Source of the DNA: Promicromonospora sukumoe
GTDB taxonomy: Bacteria; Actinomycetota; Actinomycetes; Actinomycetales; Cellulomonadaceae
Assembly (NCBI RefSeq): GCF_014137995.1
Contig: NZ_JACGWV010000002.1
Coordinates: forward strand, 1,240,001-1,304,000
Direction: 5' to 3'
Length of the DNA: 64,000 bases
Part shown: piece after piece, positions 1-8,558 of the stretch
Numbering within the stretch: the first letter of the stretch is position 1
Layout: each line of letters starts with the position of its first letter
Made by a program: the position numbers and the translations under genes
Notes under the pieces: model-generated
The model's database searches: none
The model's input: the letters and a program-made list of their open reading frames with translations, nothing else
Told to the model about the DNA's origin: nothing

Positions 1-1349
1 TCGAACCCGTTGGGCACGCCGGGGTGGTGCGCCAGCACGTGGTTGGCGAACGAGTAGCAGCCCATGAGGGCCTCGGGCCGGTCGGCGTTGGGGCCGATGA
101 CGGCCACACGGGCGGGCTTGTCGTGCCACGAGCCGAGCGGCAGCACGCCGTCGTTCGCGAGCAGGACCACCGACTCCTCGGCGAGGCGCCGGGCCACGTC
201 GCGGTGCGCGGGCGAGTCCAGGTCCACCACGGCGGGCGGCTCGTCCTCGAAGGCGCCGGGCTCCAGGAGCCCGAGCTCCTCCTTCTGCTTGAGCGCCCGC
301 AGCACCGCCCGGTCGACGACCTCGACGGGCACCTCGCCGTTCTTGACGAACTCCGCGAGCGGTTCGAGGTAGGCGTCACCGGACGGCAGCTCGATGTCGA
401 CGCCGGCCTCCAGGGCCGCGGCGGCGGCCGCGCCCCGGTCGGCGGCGATCGCGTGCATGACGCTCAGGAAGGCGACGCCGAAGTAGTCGGCGACCACGAC
501 GCCGTCGAACCCCCACTGCTCGCGCAGCAGACCGGTGAGGTACTCGCCCGAGGAGTGCATCGGCACGCCGTCGACATCGTTGTACGACGCCATGACGGAC
601 CGCACCTTGCCGTCGAGCACCGCCATCTCGAACGGCGGGAGGAAGACGTCGGCGATCTCGCGCGGGCCGGCGCTCACCGGGGCGTGGTTGCGCCCCGCCT
701 TGGAGCCGGAGTAGGCCACGAAGTGCTTGAGCGTGGCGTGGACGCCCGCGTCCTGCATGCCGCGGACGTACGACGTACCGACCGTGCCGACGAGGTACGG
801 GTCCTCGCCGATGCACTCGTCGACGCGGCCCCAGCGGGGGTCGCGGACGACGTCGAGCACCGGCGCCAGGCCCTGGTGGATGCCGAGCTCCCGCATGGAC
901 CTGCCGATGAGCCGACCCATCTCCTCGACGAGCTCTGGGTCGAACGACGCGCCCCACGCGAGCGGCGTCGGGAAGGTCGCCGCCTTCCAGGCCGCCAGGC
1001 CGGTGAGGCACTCCTCGTGGACCAGCGCGGGGATGCCGAGGCGCGTCTCGCGCTTCAGCCGCCGCTGCTCGGCCCAGAGCCACGCCGCGCGCTCGGCCGG
1101 GTCCACCGGCCGCGTGCCGTACACGCGGGTGTAGTGCCCCAGGCCGTGCCGGGTGATGTCGGGGAGCGCGGTACCGCCCTGGCCGCCCGCCATCTCGCCC
1201 TGCATCGGGGCCACGACGTTGCCGCCCTGGTCCAGCCAGTACCCGACGAGCTGGGCGAGCTTCTCCTCCAGGGTCATGCGGGCGTGCAGGTAGCGCACGC
1301 GCTCCGACACCTCGGGCATCGCCCGCAGTGCCACAGGGAGCTCCGTCAT
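1..1349 (-). CDS. Glycoside hydrolase family 3 enzyme (beta-glucosidase or beta-xylosidase), C-terminus cut by window edge
   Basis: A retaining exo-glycosidase that would remove terminal glucose or xylose from oligosaccharides. About 449 residues are visible from ATG at 1349, preceded by the Shine-Dalgarno run GAAAGGAAACG; no signal peptide is seen, so it is probably cytoplasmic. The N-terminal TIM barrel includes KHFVAYSG and VVADYFGV; the Asp near residue 288 in VADY is the expected nucleophile. The start of the alpha/beta sandwich domain (EESVVLLANDGVLPL) is present. It follows the sugar ABC permeases by 54 nt on the same strand, so it probably hydrolyses the imported oligosaccharide. The variant ADYF rather than SDW resembles beta-xylosidase-type members, but substrate cannot be fixed from sequence. 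Confidence 0.93.
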   Translation of the reverse strand, partial: MTELPVALRAMPEVSERVRYLHARMTLEEKLAQLVGYWLDQGGNVVAPMQGEMAGGQGGTALPDITRHGLGHYTRVYGTRPVDPAERAAWLWAEQRRLKRETRLGIPALVHEECLTGLAAWKAATFPTPLAWGASFDPELVEEMGRLIGRSMRELGIHQGLAPVLDVVRDPRWGRVDECIGEDPYLVGTVGTSYVRGMQDAGVHATLKHFVAYSGSKAGRNHAPVSAGPREIADVFLPPFEMAVLDGKVRSVMASYNDVDGVPMHSSGEYLTGLLREQWGFDGVVVADYFGVAFLSVMHAIAADRGAAAAAALEAGVDIELPSGDAYLEPLAEFVKNGEVPVEVVDRAVLRALKQKEELGLLEPGAFEDEPPAVVDLDSPAHRDVARRLAEESVVLLANDGVLPLGSWHDKPARVAVIGPNADRPEALMGCYSFANHVLAHHPGVPNGF

Positions 1350-1403
1350 CAATCGTTTCCTTTCGTCGTCAGGCAGGTCAGCGGCCAGGTCCCCGGCGGG
1401 GAC

Positions 1404-2303
1404 CTAGCCCTTGACCGCCCCCTGCAGCCCGTTCACGATGCGCTTCTGCATGGCGAGGAAGAACACCAGGGCGGGAATCATGGCGAGCGTGGTGAAGGCG
1501 AAGACGCCGGCCGTGTCGGCGGAGTGCTCGGAGGAGAAGTCGGCCACGCCGAGCGGCAGCGTCTTCATGTCCGACTGCAGCAGGAGCAGCGGCAGCAGGT
1601 AGGCGTTCCAGGAGCCCACGAACGCGAGCACGCCGACCGTGACCATGCCCGGCCCGGACAGCGGCAGCAGGATGCGCCAGAAGAACCCGATGCGGGACGT
1701 GCCGTCGAGCTGGGCCGCCTCCTCGAGCTCCTGCGGGATCGCGGCGAGGAACGGCCGCAGGATCACCACGGTCACCGGCAGCGCGAACGCGGCCTGGGGC
1801 AGCGCGACGCCGAGCCACGTGTTCCCGAGCTGCAGGTTCTGCGTGATGAGGATGAACAGGGGCACGATCGCCACGGTGGCCGGGAACAGCAGGCCGACGA
1901 CGAACACCATGAACAGCGCCTCACGCCCCTTGAACCGGTACCGGGCCAGGGGGTAGGCGGCCATCACGCCGAACACCACGGTGACCGCGGTGGTCAGCCC
2001 GGCGATGACGGCCGAGTTGAGCGCGTACTGCCAGAAGCTGGCGCTGGTCAGCACGCCCGTGTAGTTGTCGAGCACCCACGGGCTCGGCAGGCCCGACGGG
2101 TCCTGGGCGATCTGGGCGTTGGTCCGGAACCCGCCCAGCACGCCGTACAGCACGGGCCCGAGGGTCAGGGCCACGACGACCAGCGCGATGGCGTAGACCA
2201 GCGGCTGGCCGCCCCCGGCCCTCCGCCGTCGCCGGACCGGCTCGCGGCCGGCGTCCCGGGCGGTCGGGGCACTCATGAGCACGTTCGTGGTCGGTGCGCT
2301 CAC
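1404..2303 (-). CDS. Carbohydrate ABC transporter permease, MalG/CUT1 type
   Basis: Inner subunit of a sugar importer, 299 aa. The start is GTG at 2303, overlapping the upstream permease stop as GTGA; upstream in-frame sequence belongs to that permease. After an Arg-rich cytoplasmic N-terminus there are six predicted membrane segments, and the EAA loop is seen as EELEEAAQLDGTSRIGFFWRILLP, where the transport ATPase docks. The C-terminus (QKRIVNGLQGAVKG) is the standard CUT1 ending. No ATPase gene is in the cluster; CUT1 systems in actinobacteria commonly use a shared MsiK-type ATPase encoded elsewhere. Confidence 0.95.
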   Translation of the reverse strand: MSAPTTNVLMSAPTARDAGREPVRRRRRAGGGQPLVYAIALVVVALTLGPVLYGVLGGFRTNAQIAQDPSGLPSPWVLDNYTGVLTSASFWQYALNSAVIAGLTTAVTVVFGVMAAYPLARYRFKGREALFMVFVVGLLFPATVAIVPLFILITQNLQLGNTWLGVALPQAAFALPVTVVILRPFLAAIPQELEEAAQLDGTSRIGFFWRILLPLSGPGMVTVGVLAFVGSWNAYLLPLLLLQSDMKTLPLGVADFSSEHSADTAGVFAFTTLAMIPALVFFLAMQKRIVNGLQGAVKG

Positions 2304-3259
2304 CGGGTCACCTTCTTCCTGCTCCGCCTGACCGTCACGACGTCGGGACGCGTGTCCCGGCTCAGGACGAGCTGCTGGTAGAGCACCGCCATGACGAGCG
2401 CGATGACGAACAGGATCACCGAGGCCGCCCCGGCGATGCCGAAGTTCTGGCTGCGGGTGCCCTGGTTGATCAGGTAGGTCGCCATGGTGGTCGTGGAGTT
2501 GGCGGGCCCGCCGCCGGTCAGGATCCACACCATGTCGAAGAGCTGGAGCGAGCCGATCATCGACAGGAACGCCCAGGTGCGCATCGTCGGGCCGAGCAGG
2601 GGGACGCTGATCTTGCGCTGCGTCTGCCACCACGAGGCGCCGTCGAGCTGCGCCGCCTCGTACAGCTCCTCGGGCACGCCCTGCAGCCCCGCGAGGAAGA
2701 GGATCACGGCCAGGCCGAGGTACTTCCACGTCAGCACCACGAGCACGGTCAGCAGGGCGAGGTCCGGGTCACCCAGCCAGCCCTGCTCCGGCGCCTGGAG
2801 CCCGACGGCGCCGAGCAGCCCGTCGAGCACGCCGTACTCCGGCTGCAGGAGCTGGAACCAGACGACGCCCGCGATGACCTCGGCGAGCACGTACGGCACG
2901 AAGATGATCGTGCGCAGCAGCCCCTGGCCCCACATCCTGCGGTTCAGCAGCAGGGCGAGGGCCAGGCCCAGCGGGAGCTGGAGCGCGATGGACCCGCCGA
3001 CGATGATCAGGTTGTGGACGACGGAGTCGACGAAGACGTCGTCGCCGAGGACGGTCACGTAGTTGCGCAGGCCGACGAAGTCGGTCAGCGGCCCGAAGCC
3101 CTTCCAGCGGAACACCGAGAGCTGGACCGCGGTGACGATCGGCCAGACGACGAACAGTGCGAACAGCGCCAGGGCGGGCGTGACGAAGAATGCGATCTCG
3201 AGGCGCTTGCGCCACGCAGAGCTCACTCTGCCGCGCCCGCCCCGGGCTGGTGCCGTCAC
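2300..3259 (-). CDS. Carbohydrate ABC transporter permease, MalF/CUT1 type
   Basis: Partner permease of the sugar importer, 319 aa from GTG at 3259. Membrane segments begin at about residue 21 (FFVTPALALFALFVVWPIV). The EAA loop is present (ELYEAAQLDGASWWQTQRKISVPLL). It begins 4 nt after the stop of the binding-protein gene and ends inside the start codon of the next permease (GTGA), so the two permeases are translationally coupled. It is expected to form a heterodimeric channel with its neighbour. Confidence 0.95.
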   Translation of the reverse strand: MTAPARGGRGRVSSAWRKRLEIAFFVTPALALFALFVVWPIVTAVQLSVFRWKGFGPLTDFVGLRNYVTVLGDDVFVDSVVHNLIIVGGSIALQLPLGLALALLLNRRMWGQGLLRTIIFVPYVLAEVIAGVVWFQLLQPEYGVLDGLLGAVGLQAPEQGWLGDPDLALLTVLVVLTWKYLGLAVILFLAGLQGVPEELYEAAQLDGASWWQTQRKISVPLLGPTMRTWAFLSMIGSLQLFDMVWILTGGGPANSTTTMATYLINQGTRSQNFGIAGAASVILFVIALVMAVLYQQLVLSRDTRPDVVTVRRSRKKVTR

Positions 3260-3263
3260 GTGC

Positions 3264-4583
3264 TCACTGCTCCGCTTCGGCCGCGGTCTGGATGGCGTCG
3301 ACGACGTCCTGCGGGCCCGCCTCGCCGGCGAACATCAGGGCGATCTCGTCGTTCATGGCCCCGCCGACCGACTGGCCGAGGCGCGTGTCGAGGTAGAGCT
3401 GGGTCACGCCGCCGCCGTCGCGCACCGGGATGAGCTGCGCGAGCGTCTCGTTGGCGAGCGAACCGGTCGCCGTCGGGTTGGTCGGCAGACCCATGTCGCG
3501 CTCCGCGAAGCCCTGCTGGACCTCGTCGGAGAGCAGGTAGTTGGCGAAGTCGACCGCGGCGTCGGGCGCGGAGGCCGAGACGGACCACGCGTCACCGCCG
3601 CCCATCTGGTCGGCGGGGTCGCCGCCCTGACCGTCGAACGTCGGGAAGGCGAACCAGCCGAGGAAGCTCGGCACCTCGCCGTCCTCGGTCAGGCCGCCGG
3701 CCACGCCGGGCTCCCAGTGACCCGCGAGCTCCATCGCGACCTTGCCGGTGGCCAGCAGGCCGGAGGCCGACGTCGGACCCGACTGCGCCGGGGTGGTGAG
3801 GAAGCCGCGGTTGAAGGGCTCCTGGCCGATGATCTCCTCGGTGTGCTCGCCCGCCTTGATGAAGCACGGGTCGGAGTAGTCGGCGCTCTCGATCGCGGCC
3901 TCGACCACGTCGAACGGGCACTCGCGGACCACGCTGTAGTACCAGTAGTGCGCGGCCGGCCACTTGTCGCCGGCACCCACGGACAGCGGCGTGGTGTCCG
4001 CGTCCTTGAGCTTGTCGAGGTAGCCCTCGAACTCCTCGATCGTCGGGCTGGGCGACACGTCGCTGATGCCCGCGGCCTCGAAGAGGTCCTTGTTGTACCA
4101 GAAGCCGACCAGGCCGATGGAGTAGGGCAGGGCGTAGACCTTGTCGTCCACGGTGTACTGGTCGGTGAAGTTCGAGATGTTGCTGATGGTGTCGGCGGAG
4201 TCCGCGGTGAGGTCCCGGACCAGGCCGGCGTCGACCTCTGCGGCGAGCTCGCCACCGCCGCGGCTCATGTAGACGTCGGGGATCTGTGCGTCGTCCCCGG
4301 ACTGGAAGGCCGCCTGCAGCTTGGTCAGCATGTCCTCGTGCTGCATGGCCTGGACGTCGACCTTGACGCCCGTGTCCGCCTCGAAGTCCTTGGCGACCTG
4401 CTCGTAGTAGGCCTGGCCCTCGCCCTGGTTGGAGTTGTGCCACCAGCTGATCTCCTGGGCGTTTGCGTTCTGGCTGGTCTCCTCACCGCCCGAGCCGGAG
4501 CCGGCGCCGATGCAGCCGGACAGGATCAGGGCGACGGAGCCGCCGAGCGCGACCAGCGCCGCGCTGCGCGTTTTCCTCATCAT
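3264..4583 (-). CDS. Extracellular sugar-binding lipoprotein of ABC transporter
   Basis: Substrate-binding protein, 439 aa, first gene of the transporter operon. The N-terminus has MMRKTR charges, a hydrophobic segment and lipobox LSGC, giving a lipidated Cys near residue 23; a Gly/Ser linker follows. The mature part begins EISWWHNSNQGEG, a family 1 solute-binding protein pattern, and contains VYMSRGGGELA and YALPYSIGLVGFWYNKDLF. Two consecutive ATGs (4583 and 4580) are possible starts. Transcription must start in the divergent region with lacI, which carries two palindromes, so repression by the neighbouring LacI protein is the simplest model. The ligand is unknown; the adjacent GH3 gene suggests an oligosaccharide. 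Confidence 0.95.
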   Translation of the reverse strand: MMRKTRSAALVALGGSVALILSGCIGAGSGSGGEETSQNANAQEISWWHNSNQGEGQAYYEQVAKDFEADTGVKVDVQAMQHEDMLTKLQAAFQSGDDAQIPDVYMSRGGGELAAEVDAGLVRDLTADSADTISNISNFTDQYTVDDKVYALPYSIGLVGFWYNKDLFEAAGISDVSPSPTIEEFEGYLDKLKDADTTPLSVGAGDKWPAAHYWYYSVVRECPFDVVEAAIESADYSDPCFIKAGEHTEEIIGQEPFNRGFLTTPAQSGPTSASGLLATGKVAMELAGHWEPGVAGGLTEDGEVPSFLGWFAFPTFDGQGGDPADQMGGGDAWSVSASAPDAAVDFANYLLSDEVQQGFAERDMGLPTNPTATGSLANETLAQLIPVRDGGGVTQLYLDTRLGQSVGGAMNDEIALMFAGEAGPQDVVDAIQTAAEAEQ

Positions 4584-4632
4584 TGTGGAATCCCTCGTGA
4601 GTCGTCATCGACAGGCGGCAGGGGGCTGCCGG

Positions 4633-4655
4633 TTGACGGACGACAGGTCCGTCAA
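4633..4655. promoter_or_regulatory. Perfect inverted repeat in the lacI/sugar operon divergent region
   Basis: TTGACGGAC, five bases, then GTCCGTCAA: nine-base perfect arms, 50 nt upstream of the binding-protein start and within its probable 5' leader. It does not match the usual LacI-family CG-centred operator and could be a second regulator site or a small hairpin in the mRNA. Confidence 0.5.
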
Positions 4656-4691
4656 GCAGGAGACTGACAGTCGGGTCATGGTTTCGTCAAA

Positions 4692-4717
4692 CGGTTTCGA
4701 TATCGATTTCGAAACGG
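4692..4717. promoter_or_regulatory. Candidate LacI-family operator
   Basis: CGGTTTCGA, eight bases (TATCGATT), TCGAAACGG: nine-base arms with one mismatch, between the divergent sugar operon (start 4583) and lacI (start 4765). A further TTTCG half site lies just to the left at 4682. Similar TTTCGAAA-like sites are typical of LacI-family sugar regulators in actinobacteria. Assignment to the neighbouring LacI is inference from position and symmetry. Confidence 0.65.
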
Positions 4718-4764
4718 ATCGGCCCGTCGGACGGACTGCCTTGCCCGGATGTACTGTCTCTTCC

Positions 4765-5868
4765 GTGCACAGTGGGACAGACTCACCCGGGTCCACCGCC
4801 GGACCGGGTGGCGACACGACGGGCGCTCCGGGGTTCCCGGAACCGGCCGCCGACGAGCGCGCGACCGGCCGCGCCACCATCACCGACGTCGCGCGCGTCG
4901 CCGGAGTATCGGTCGCCACCGTGTCGAAGGTCGTCAACGGCCGGTACGGCGTGGCCGCCGCCACGGCCGAGCGCGTGCTCGGCGTCGTGGCCGACCTCGG
5001 GTACGAGTCGTCCCTGGTCGCACGCAGCCTGCGCCGCCGGCAGACCAACGTGATCGGCGTGCTCGTGGCCGAGTTCGAGCCGTTCAGCACCGAGCTCCTC
5101 AAGGGGATCTCCGCCGCGATCGCGGGCACGGGCTACGAGCTGCTCGCCTACTGCGGCGACGCCGGCCGCTCGGACCACGTGGGCTGGGAGCGGCGCTCCC
5201 TGTCGCGCCTCGCCGGCACGCTGATCGACGGCGTGGTCATCGTGACGCCGACGCTCGCCCTCCCGCAGCACGACGGCGTCCCGATCGTCGCCATCGACCC
5301 CCACACCGGGCCCACGGGTCCCGCGACCGTGGACTCCGACAACCTGGGCGGCGCCCGCACCGCCACCGAGCACCTCATCGGCCTGGGCCACACGCGCATC
5401 GGCTACCTGGGCGGACGCGCCGACCTGGAGTCGGCCCGCCTGCGCGAGCTCGGCTTCAAGGAGGCGATGGCGGCCGCCGGTCTGACGCCGGACCCCAGCC
5501 TGGTGCTGGAGGGCGGCTACCGCCCCGACCGGTCCGACCGCCCCACGCACGACCTGCTCGAACGCCCCGACCGGCCCACCGCGGTCTTCGCCGCGAACGA
5601 CCTGTCCGCGATCCACGTCATCCAGGTGGCCCAGGAGCTAGGCCTGCGCGTCCCGGAGGACCTGTCCGTCATCGGGTTCGACGATGTCCCCGAGGCCGCG
5701 GGGTGCACGCCGCCCCTGACGACGGTCGCGCAGTCGCTGCACGAGATGGGCGCCGAGGCGCTCCGCATGGTCATCGCGATGCTGGAGTCCGGGCCTTCGG
5801 CCGGCCACCACACCCGCCTGCCGACGCGGCTGGTGCAACGTTCGAGCACGGCGCCGCCGCCGTCGTAA
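4765..5868 (+). CDS. LacI-family transcriptional regulator of the sugar operon
   Basis: DNA-binding repressor, 367 aa from GTG at 4765; the -10-like TACTGT at 4752-4757 lies 7 nt upstream and no Shine-Dalgarno is present, so the message is probably leaderless. A 37-residue flexible N-terminal extension precedes the helix-turn-helix (TITDVARVAGVSVATVSKVV, about residues 39-58), followed by the LacI hinge and a periplasmic-binding-like effector domain (FAANDLSAIHVIQVAQELGL, PEDLSVIGFDDVPEA). It diverges from the sugar transporter and GH3 genes and most likely represses them until a sugar binds. Confidence 0.93.
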   Translation: MHSGTDSPGSTAGPGGDTTGAPGFPEPAADERATGRATITDVARVAGVSVATVSKVVNGRYGVAAATAERVLGVVADLGYESSLVARSLRRRQTNVIGVLVAEFEPFSTELLKGISAAIAGTGYELLAYCGDAGRSDHVGWERRSLSRLAGTLIDGVVIVTPTLALPQHDGVPIVAIDPHTGPTGPATVDSDNLGGARTATEHLIGLGHTRIGYLGGRADLESARLRELGFKEAMAAAGLTPDPSLVLEGGYRPDRSDRPTHDLLERPDRPTAVFAANDLSAIHVIQVAQELGLRVPEDLSVIGFDDVPEAAGCTPPLTTVAQSLHEMGAEALRMVIAMLESGPSAGHHTRLPTRLVQRSSTAPPPS

Positions 5869-5873
5869 CCCCC

Positions 5874-5921
5874 ACGTGTCAGACGCACAGGTCCCCCGGG
5901 TGACCTGTGCGTCTGACACGT
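5874..5921. terminator. Long perfect hairpin between convergent genes (hairpin family copy 1)
   Basis: Twenty-base perfect arms (ACGTGTCAGACGCACAGGTC and its complement) around an 8-base loop, in the 60-nt gap between the convergent lacI and tetR genes. It would terminate both strands although no T-run follows. Its core CAGGTC-CCCCGGGT-GACCTG recurs at 15392 and 23328. Confidence 0.75.
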
Positions 5922-5928
5922 CGGGCGG

Positions 5929-6513
5929 TCAGGTGGGCAGCAGCGCCGGCAGCACCGGGGCCACCAGGCGCTCCCCCAGCCCGGGCTCGTCCACGCGTCC
6001 GTCGCCCCAGAACGTCGCCAGGAACGCCTGGTACAGGGCCGCACCCACCAGCAGGCGCGCCACGGCCTCGACGTCGGCGTCCTCGCGCACGCGGCCCTTG
6101 TCACGTTCCGCCTCCAGGTAGGCCTCCAGCAGGAGCTGCGGCTTCTGCGGTCCCGCCCCCTTGGCCGCGATCGACTCTCGGTGGCGCGCCAGGAGCGTGC
6201 TGCTGGAGAAGATCGAGGCCGAGATCGGGAAGCTGCCCACGTAGAAGTCGAGCAGGCCCGAGACGAACCGCTCGAGGTTGGCCGCCACGGTCGCGCTGCC
6301 GACGGCGTCGTCGGGCAGGACGAACCGGGGCAGGCGCTCCTGCAGCACGGCCATGAACAGGCCCTGCTTGTCGTCGAAGTGGCGGTACAGGAGCGCCTCC
6401 GAACAGCCGGCCGCGCGCGCGATCTCCTTGGTCGTCGCGTGCGCCACACCCTGCTCGCGCATGACGAGCGCCGCCGCGTCGAGGATCCGCTCCCGTGTGC
6501 TCATGACAGACAT
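5929..6513 (-). CDS. TetR/AcrR-family transcriptional regulator
   Basis: Repressor of 194 aa from ATG at 6513 (a second ATG at 6504 would give 191 aa; the first has the purine-rich GGAGCGGGGGCGAG upstream). The N-terminal TetR helix-turn-helix is clear: TRERILDAAALVMREQGV, then TTKEIARAAGCSEALLYRHF. The C-terminal ligand domain is generic (TetR_C type). It diverges from the NAD(P)-binding gene over a palindromic operator at 6564-6579, so it probably controls itself and that gene. The inducer is unknown. Confidence 0.93.
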   Translation of the reverse strand: MSVMSTRERILDAAALVMREQGVAHATTKEIARAAGCSEALLYRHFDDKQGLFMAVLQERLPRFVLPDDAVGSATVAANLERFVSGLLDFYVGSFPISASIFSSSTLLARHRESIAAKGAGPQKPQLLLEAYLEAERDKGRVREDADVEAVARLLVGAALYQAFLATFWGDGRVDEPGLGERLVAPVLPALLPT

Positions 6514-6563
6514 TCTCGCCCCCGCTCCCTTGACCTGCGGTCCCACCCCGTGCCACGGTGTTA

Positions 6564-6579
6564 GTGAGTATTCACTCAC
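6564..6579. promoter_or_regulatory. TetR operator between divergent genes
   Basis: GTGAGT-ATTC-ACTCAC, a six-base-arm palindrome inside the longer near-symmetric block from 6558 to 6582, located 51 nt from the tetR start and 37 nt from the NAD(P)-binding gene. The TGAGTGAATACTCA type of site is common for small TetR repressors. Confidence 0.7.
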
Positions 6580-6615
6580 ACCTTGTCGAGCACCACCCCA
6601 GACCGAGGAGATGTC

Positions 6616-7257
6616 ATGCAGATCGCAGTCGTCGGAGCGAGCGGCCGTACCGGCCGCGAACTCGTCCGGGTTCTCGCGGCGGCGGGCCACGACGTCGTCG
6701 CCGTCGTCCGCGACCCGTCCCGGCTGGCCGGGCCGGCCGGCACGCCCGGGGAGCCCGGCGAGGTCAGGGTCGCCGAGGCCACCGACGTCGCGGCCCTCGC
6801 CGCCGCCTTCGAGGGGGTCGACGCCGTCGCGAGCTGCCTGGGCCCGGTGCCCGGCGAGTCGCCGCACGTCCTGCGGGACGGCATCACGGGGGTCATCGCC
6901 GCCATGGAACGGGCCGGCGTGCGCCGGCTGGTCGCGATCAGCGCGAGCGGCTGGCTGGTCGACGGCGACGACCCGCTCTCCCGCTACGTCGCCAAGCCGA
7001 TCCTCCGACGGGCGCTCGCCGCGGTGAACGCCGACCTGGAGGCCATGGAGCAGGTGATCCGGGCCAGCCACGTGGACTGGACGATCATGCGCCCGCCGCG
7101 CCTCCAGGACCGCCCGGGCACCGGCCGCTACCAGGCCCGGCGGGACGGCAACGTGCGCTGGGGCTACACGATCGCCCGCCCGGACCTCGCCCTCGCGATG
7201 CGGGACGCCCTGGCCGACCGGTCCGCCGTCGGGCAGGCCATCTCCGTCGCCGCCTGA
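6616..7257 (+). CDS. NAD(P)H-binding atypical SDR-type protein
   Basis: Rossmann-fold protein of 213 aa from ATG at 6616, chosen because GAGGAG lies 5-10 nt upstream. The dinucleotide-binding motif GASGRTG is at residues 8-14 (MQIAVVGASGRTGREL), with FEGVDAVASCLG and VRRLVAISASGW typical of the NAD_binding_10 (NmrA/SDR5-like) group. Such proteins act as flavin or quinone reductases or redox sensors; the exact reaction cannot be given. It is controlled in all likelihood by the divergent TetR protein. Confidence 0.88.
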   Translation: MQIAVVGASGRTGRELVRVLAAAGHDVVAVVRDPSRLAGPAGTPGEPGEVRVAEATDVAALAAAFEGVDAVASCLGPVPGESPHVLRDGITGVIAAMERAGVRRLVAISASGWLVDGDDPLSRYVAKPILRRALAAVNADLEAMEQVIRASHVDWTIMRPPRLQDRPGTGRYQARRDGNVRWGYTIARPDLALAMRDALADRSAVGQAISVAA

Positions 7258-7320
7258 CCGGAGCCCCGCACGCCGCGAAAATCTCTCGCCGCCCGACGGC
7301 GTGCGGGGCACCCTGGTCGT

Positions 7321-8457
7321 ATGACCTCCCCGACGGGCTACGCGCCAGAGCCGACGACGTGGCGCATCCTCGAGGTCGCGGCAGTGCCCGCGACCGACCA
7401 TCCCGACGCCTGGGCGTACCACGGCATCGCCGCCGTCGACCGCGCCGTCGAGACCGCGACCCTGGGGTACGACGACCTCGCGCGCACCGTGCAGACGCTC
7501 GTCAGCGGGATGCTGCACCAGGAGTACGCGGACAAGCGGCGGTTCGTCGCGGTCCTGGACCGGGCGGACGGCGAGGCGCCGACCGCCGACGACGTCGTCG
7601 GCTACGGGTTCCTCGCGCTGCCGCGGGACGACAACACCCACACCGCCGACGTCTACGTGGGCGTCCACCCCGACCACCGACGTCGGGGCATCGGCAGCGC
7701 CCTGGCCGAGCAGGCGGAGCGGGCGGCGGCCGACGCCGGCCGGACCACCTTCTTCGGCTGGTCGCTCTCGCCCCGCGAGGCCGCCCAGGACGAGGAGGCC
7801 CTGGTGCCGGCCACCGGCGCCGGACGACTGCCCGCCGACGCGGGCGGGGCGCGGTTCGCGCTCGGCCGCGGGTACACGCTGGAGCAGGTGGAGCGCATGT
7901 CGCGGCTCGACCTGCCGGTGGACGCCGACGCGCTGGCCACGTTCGAGGCGGAGGCCCGCGCGAAGGCCGGCGCCGACTACGTGACCCACACCTGGGAGGG
8001 CATCCCCGAGGAGTGGCACGAGGGATACGCCCGGCTCATGACGCGGATGTCGACGGACGTGCCGCAGGGCGAGCTCGACTTCGGCGAGGAGACCTGGGAC
8101 GCCGCGCGCGTGCGCACGTACCTCGCGTCCCGGGCCGACAGCGGCGAGCGCCTGCTGACCACCCTGGTGGTGCACGTCCCGTCGGGCGAGGTCGCGGGCG
8201 GCACGTCGTTCCTGCTGCAGGACGGCAAGCCGGCGTACGTCTTCCAGGAGGAGACGATCGCGCTCAAGGAGCACCGCGGGCACCGCCTCGGCATGCTGGT
8301 CAAGGCCGTGAACCTGCGCGAGCTCGCCGCCCGGTACCCGCGGACGGAGCGCGTCCACACGTTCAACGCCGAGGAGAACGCGCACATGCTGGGCATCAAC
8401 GTGGCCCTGGGCTTCCGCCCCTCGGGCGCGGAGGCCGCCCTCCAGAAGCGCCTCTGA
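7321..8457 (+). CDS. Double GNAT-domain N-acetyltransferase, paralogue A
   Basis: Acetyl-CoA dependent acyltransferase of 378 aa made of two GNAT modules. The first has the acetyl-CoA loop VHPDHRRRGIGSAL (about residues 117-130), the second a degenerate loop LKEHRGHRLGMLVKAVNL (about 318-335). It resembles the protein at 12655-13788 along its whole length (AWAYHGIA / AWAYQGIA, GMLVKAVNLRE, EENAHMLGIN / EENPHMLAIN). The start ATG has the hexamer CACCCT six nt upstream and no Shine-Dalgarno, pointing to a leaderless mRNA. The substrate is unknown; mycothiol synthase has the same two-module architecture, but this does not look like MshD. Confidence 0.88.
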   Translation: MTSPTGYAPEPTTWRILEVAAVPATDHPDAWAYHGIAAVDRAVETATLGYDDLARTVQTLVSGMLHQEYADKRRFVAVLDRADGEAPTADDVVGYGFLALPRDDNTHTADVYVGVHPDHRRRGIGSALAEQAERAAADAGRTTFFGWSLSPREAAQDEEALVPATGAGRLPADAGGARFALGRGYTLEQVERMSRLDLPVDADALATFEAEARAKAGADYVTHTWEGIPEEWHEGYARLMTRMSTDVPQGELDFGEETWDAARVRTYLASRADSGERLLTTLVVHVPSGEVAGGTSFLLQDGKPAYVFQEETIALKEHRGHRLGMLVKAVNLRELAARYPRTERVHTFNAEENAHMLGINVALGFRPSGAEAALQKRL

Positions 8458-8476
8458 CCCACCCGCCCCTGCCCGC

Positions 8477-8542
8477 TCGTTGAGTGCTGGGTTTTCGTCC
8501 TCTCGAAGCGTTTCGAGAGGACGAAAACCCAGCACTCAACGA
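8477..8542. repeat. Palindrome with 31-base perfect arms between convergent genes
   Basis: Left arm 8477-8507 and right arm 8512-8542 are perfect complements around the loop GCGT. The arms start TCGTTGAGTGCTGGG and end CCTCTCGAA. It lies between the convergent GNAT gene (ends 8457) and the ATPase gene (ends 8559). The length and perfection exceed a typical intrinsic terminator; it may terminate both genes or be a mobile palindromic repeat. No other copy was seen in the window. Confidence 0.85.
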
Positions 8543-8558
8543 CGCGTGTGGGGCTCGC

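Noticed and set aside
24..2381. Long plus-strand open frame of 785 codons
   Set aside because: It is antisense to the GH3 and permease genes, is His/Arg/Gly-rich with no domain, and arises from high-GC third positions.
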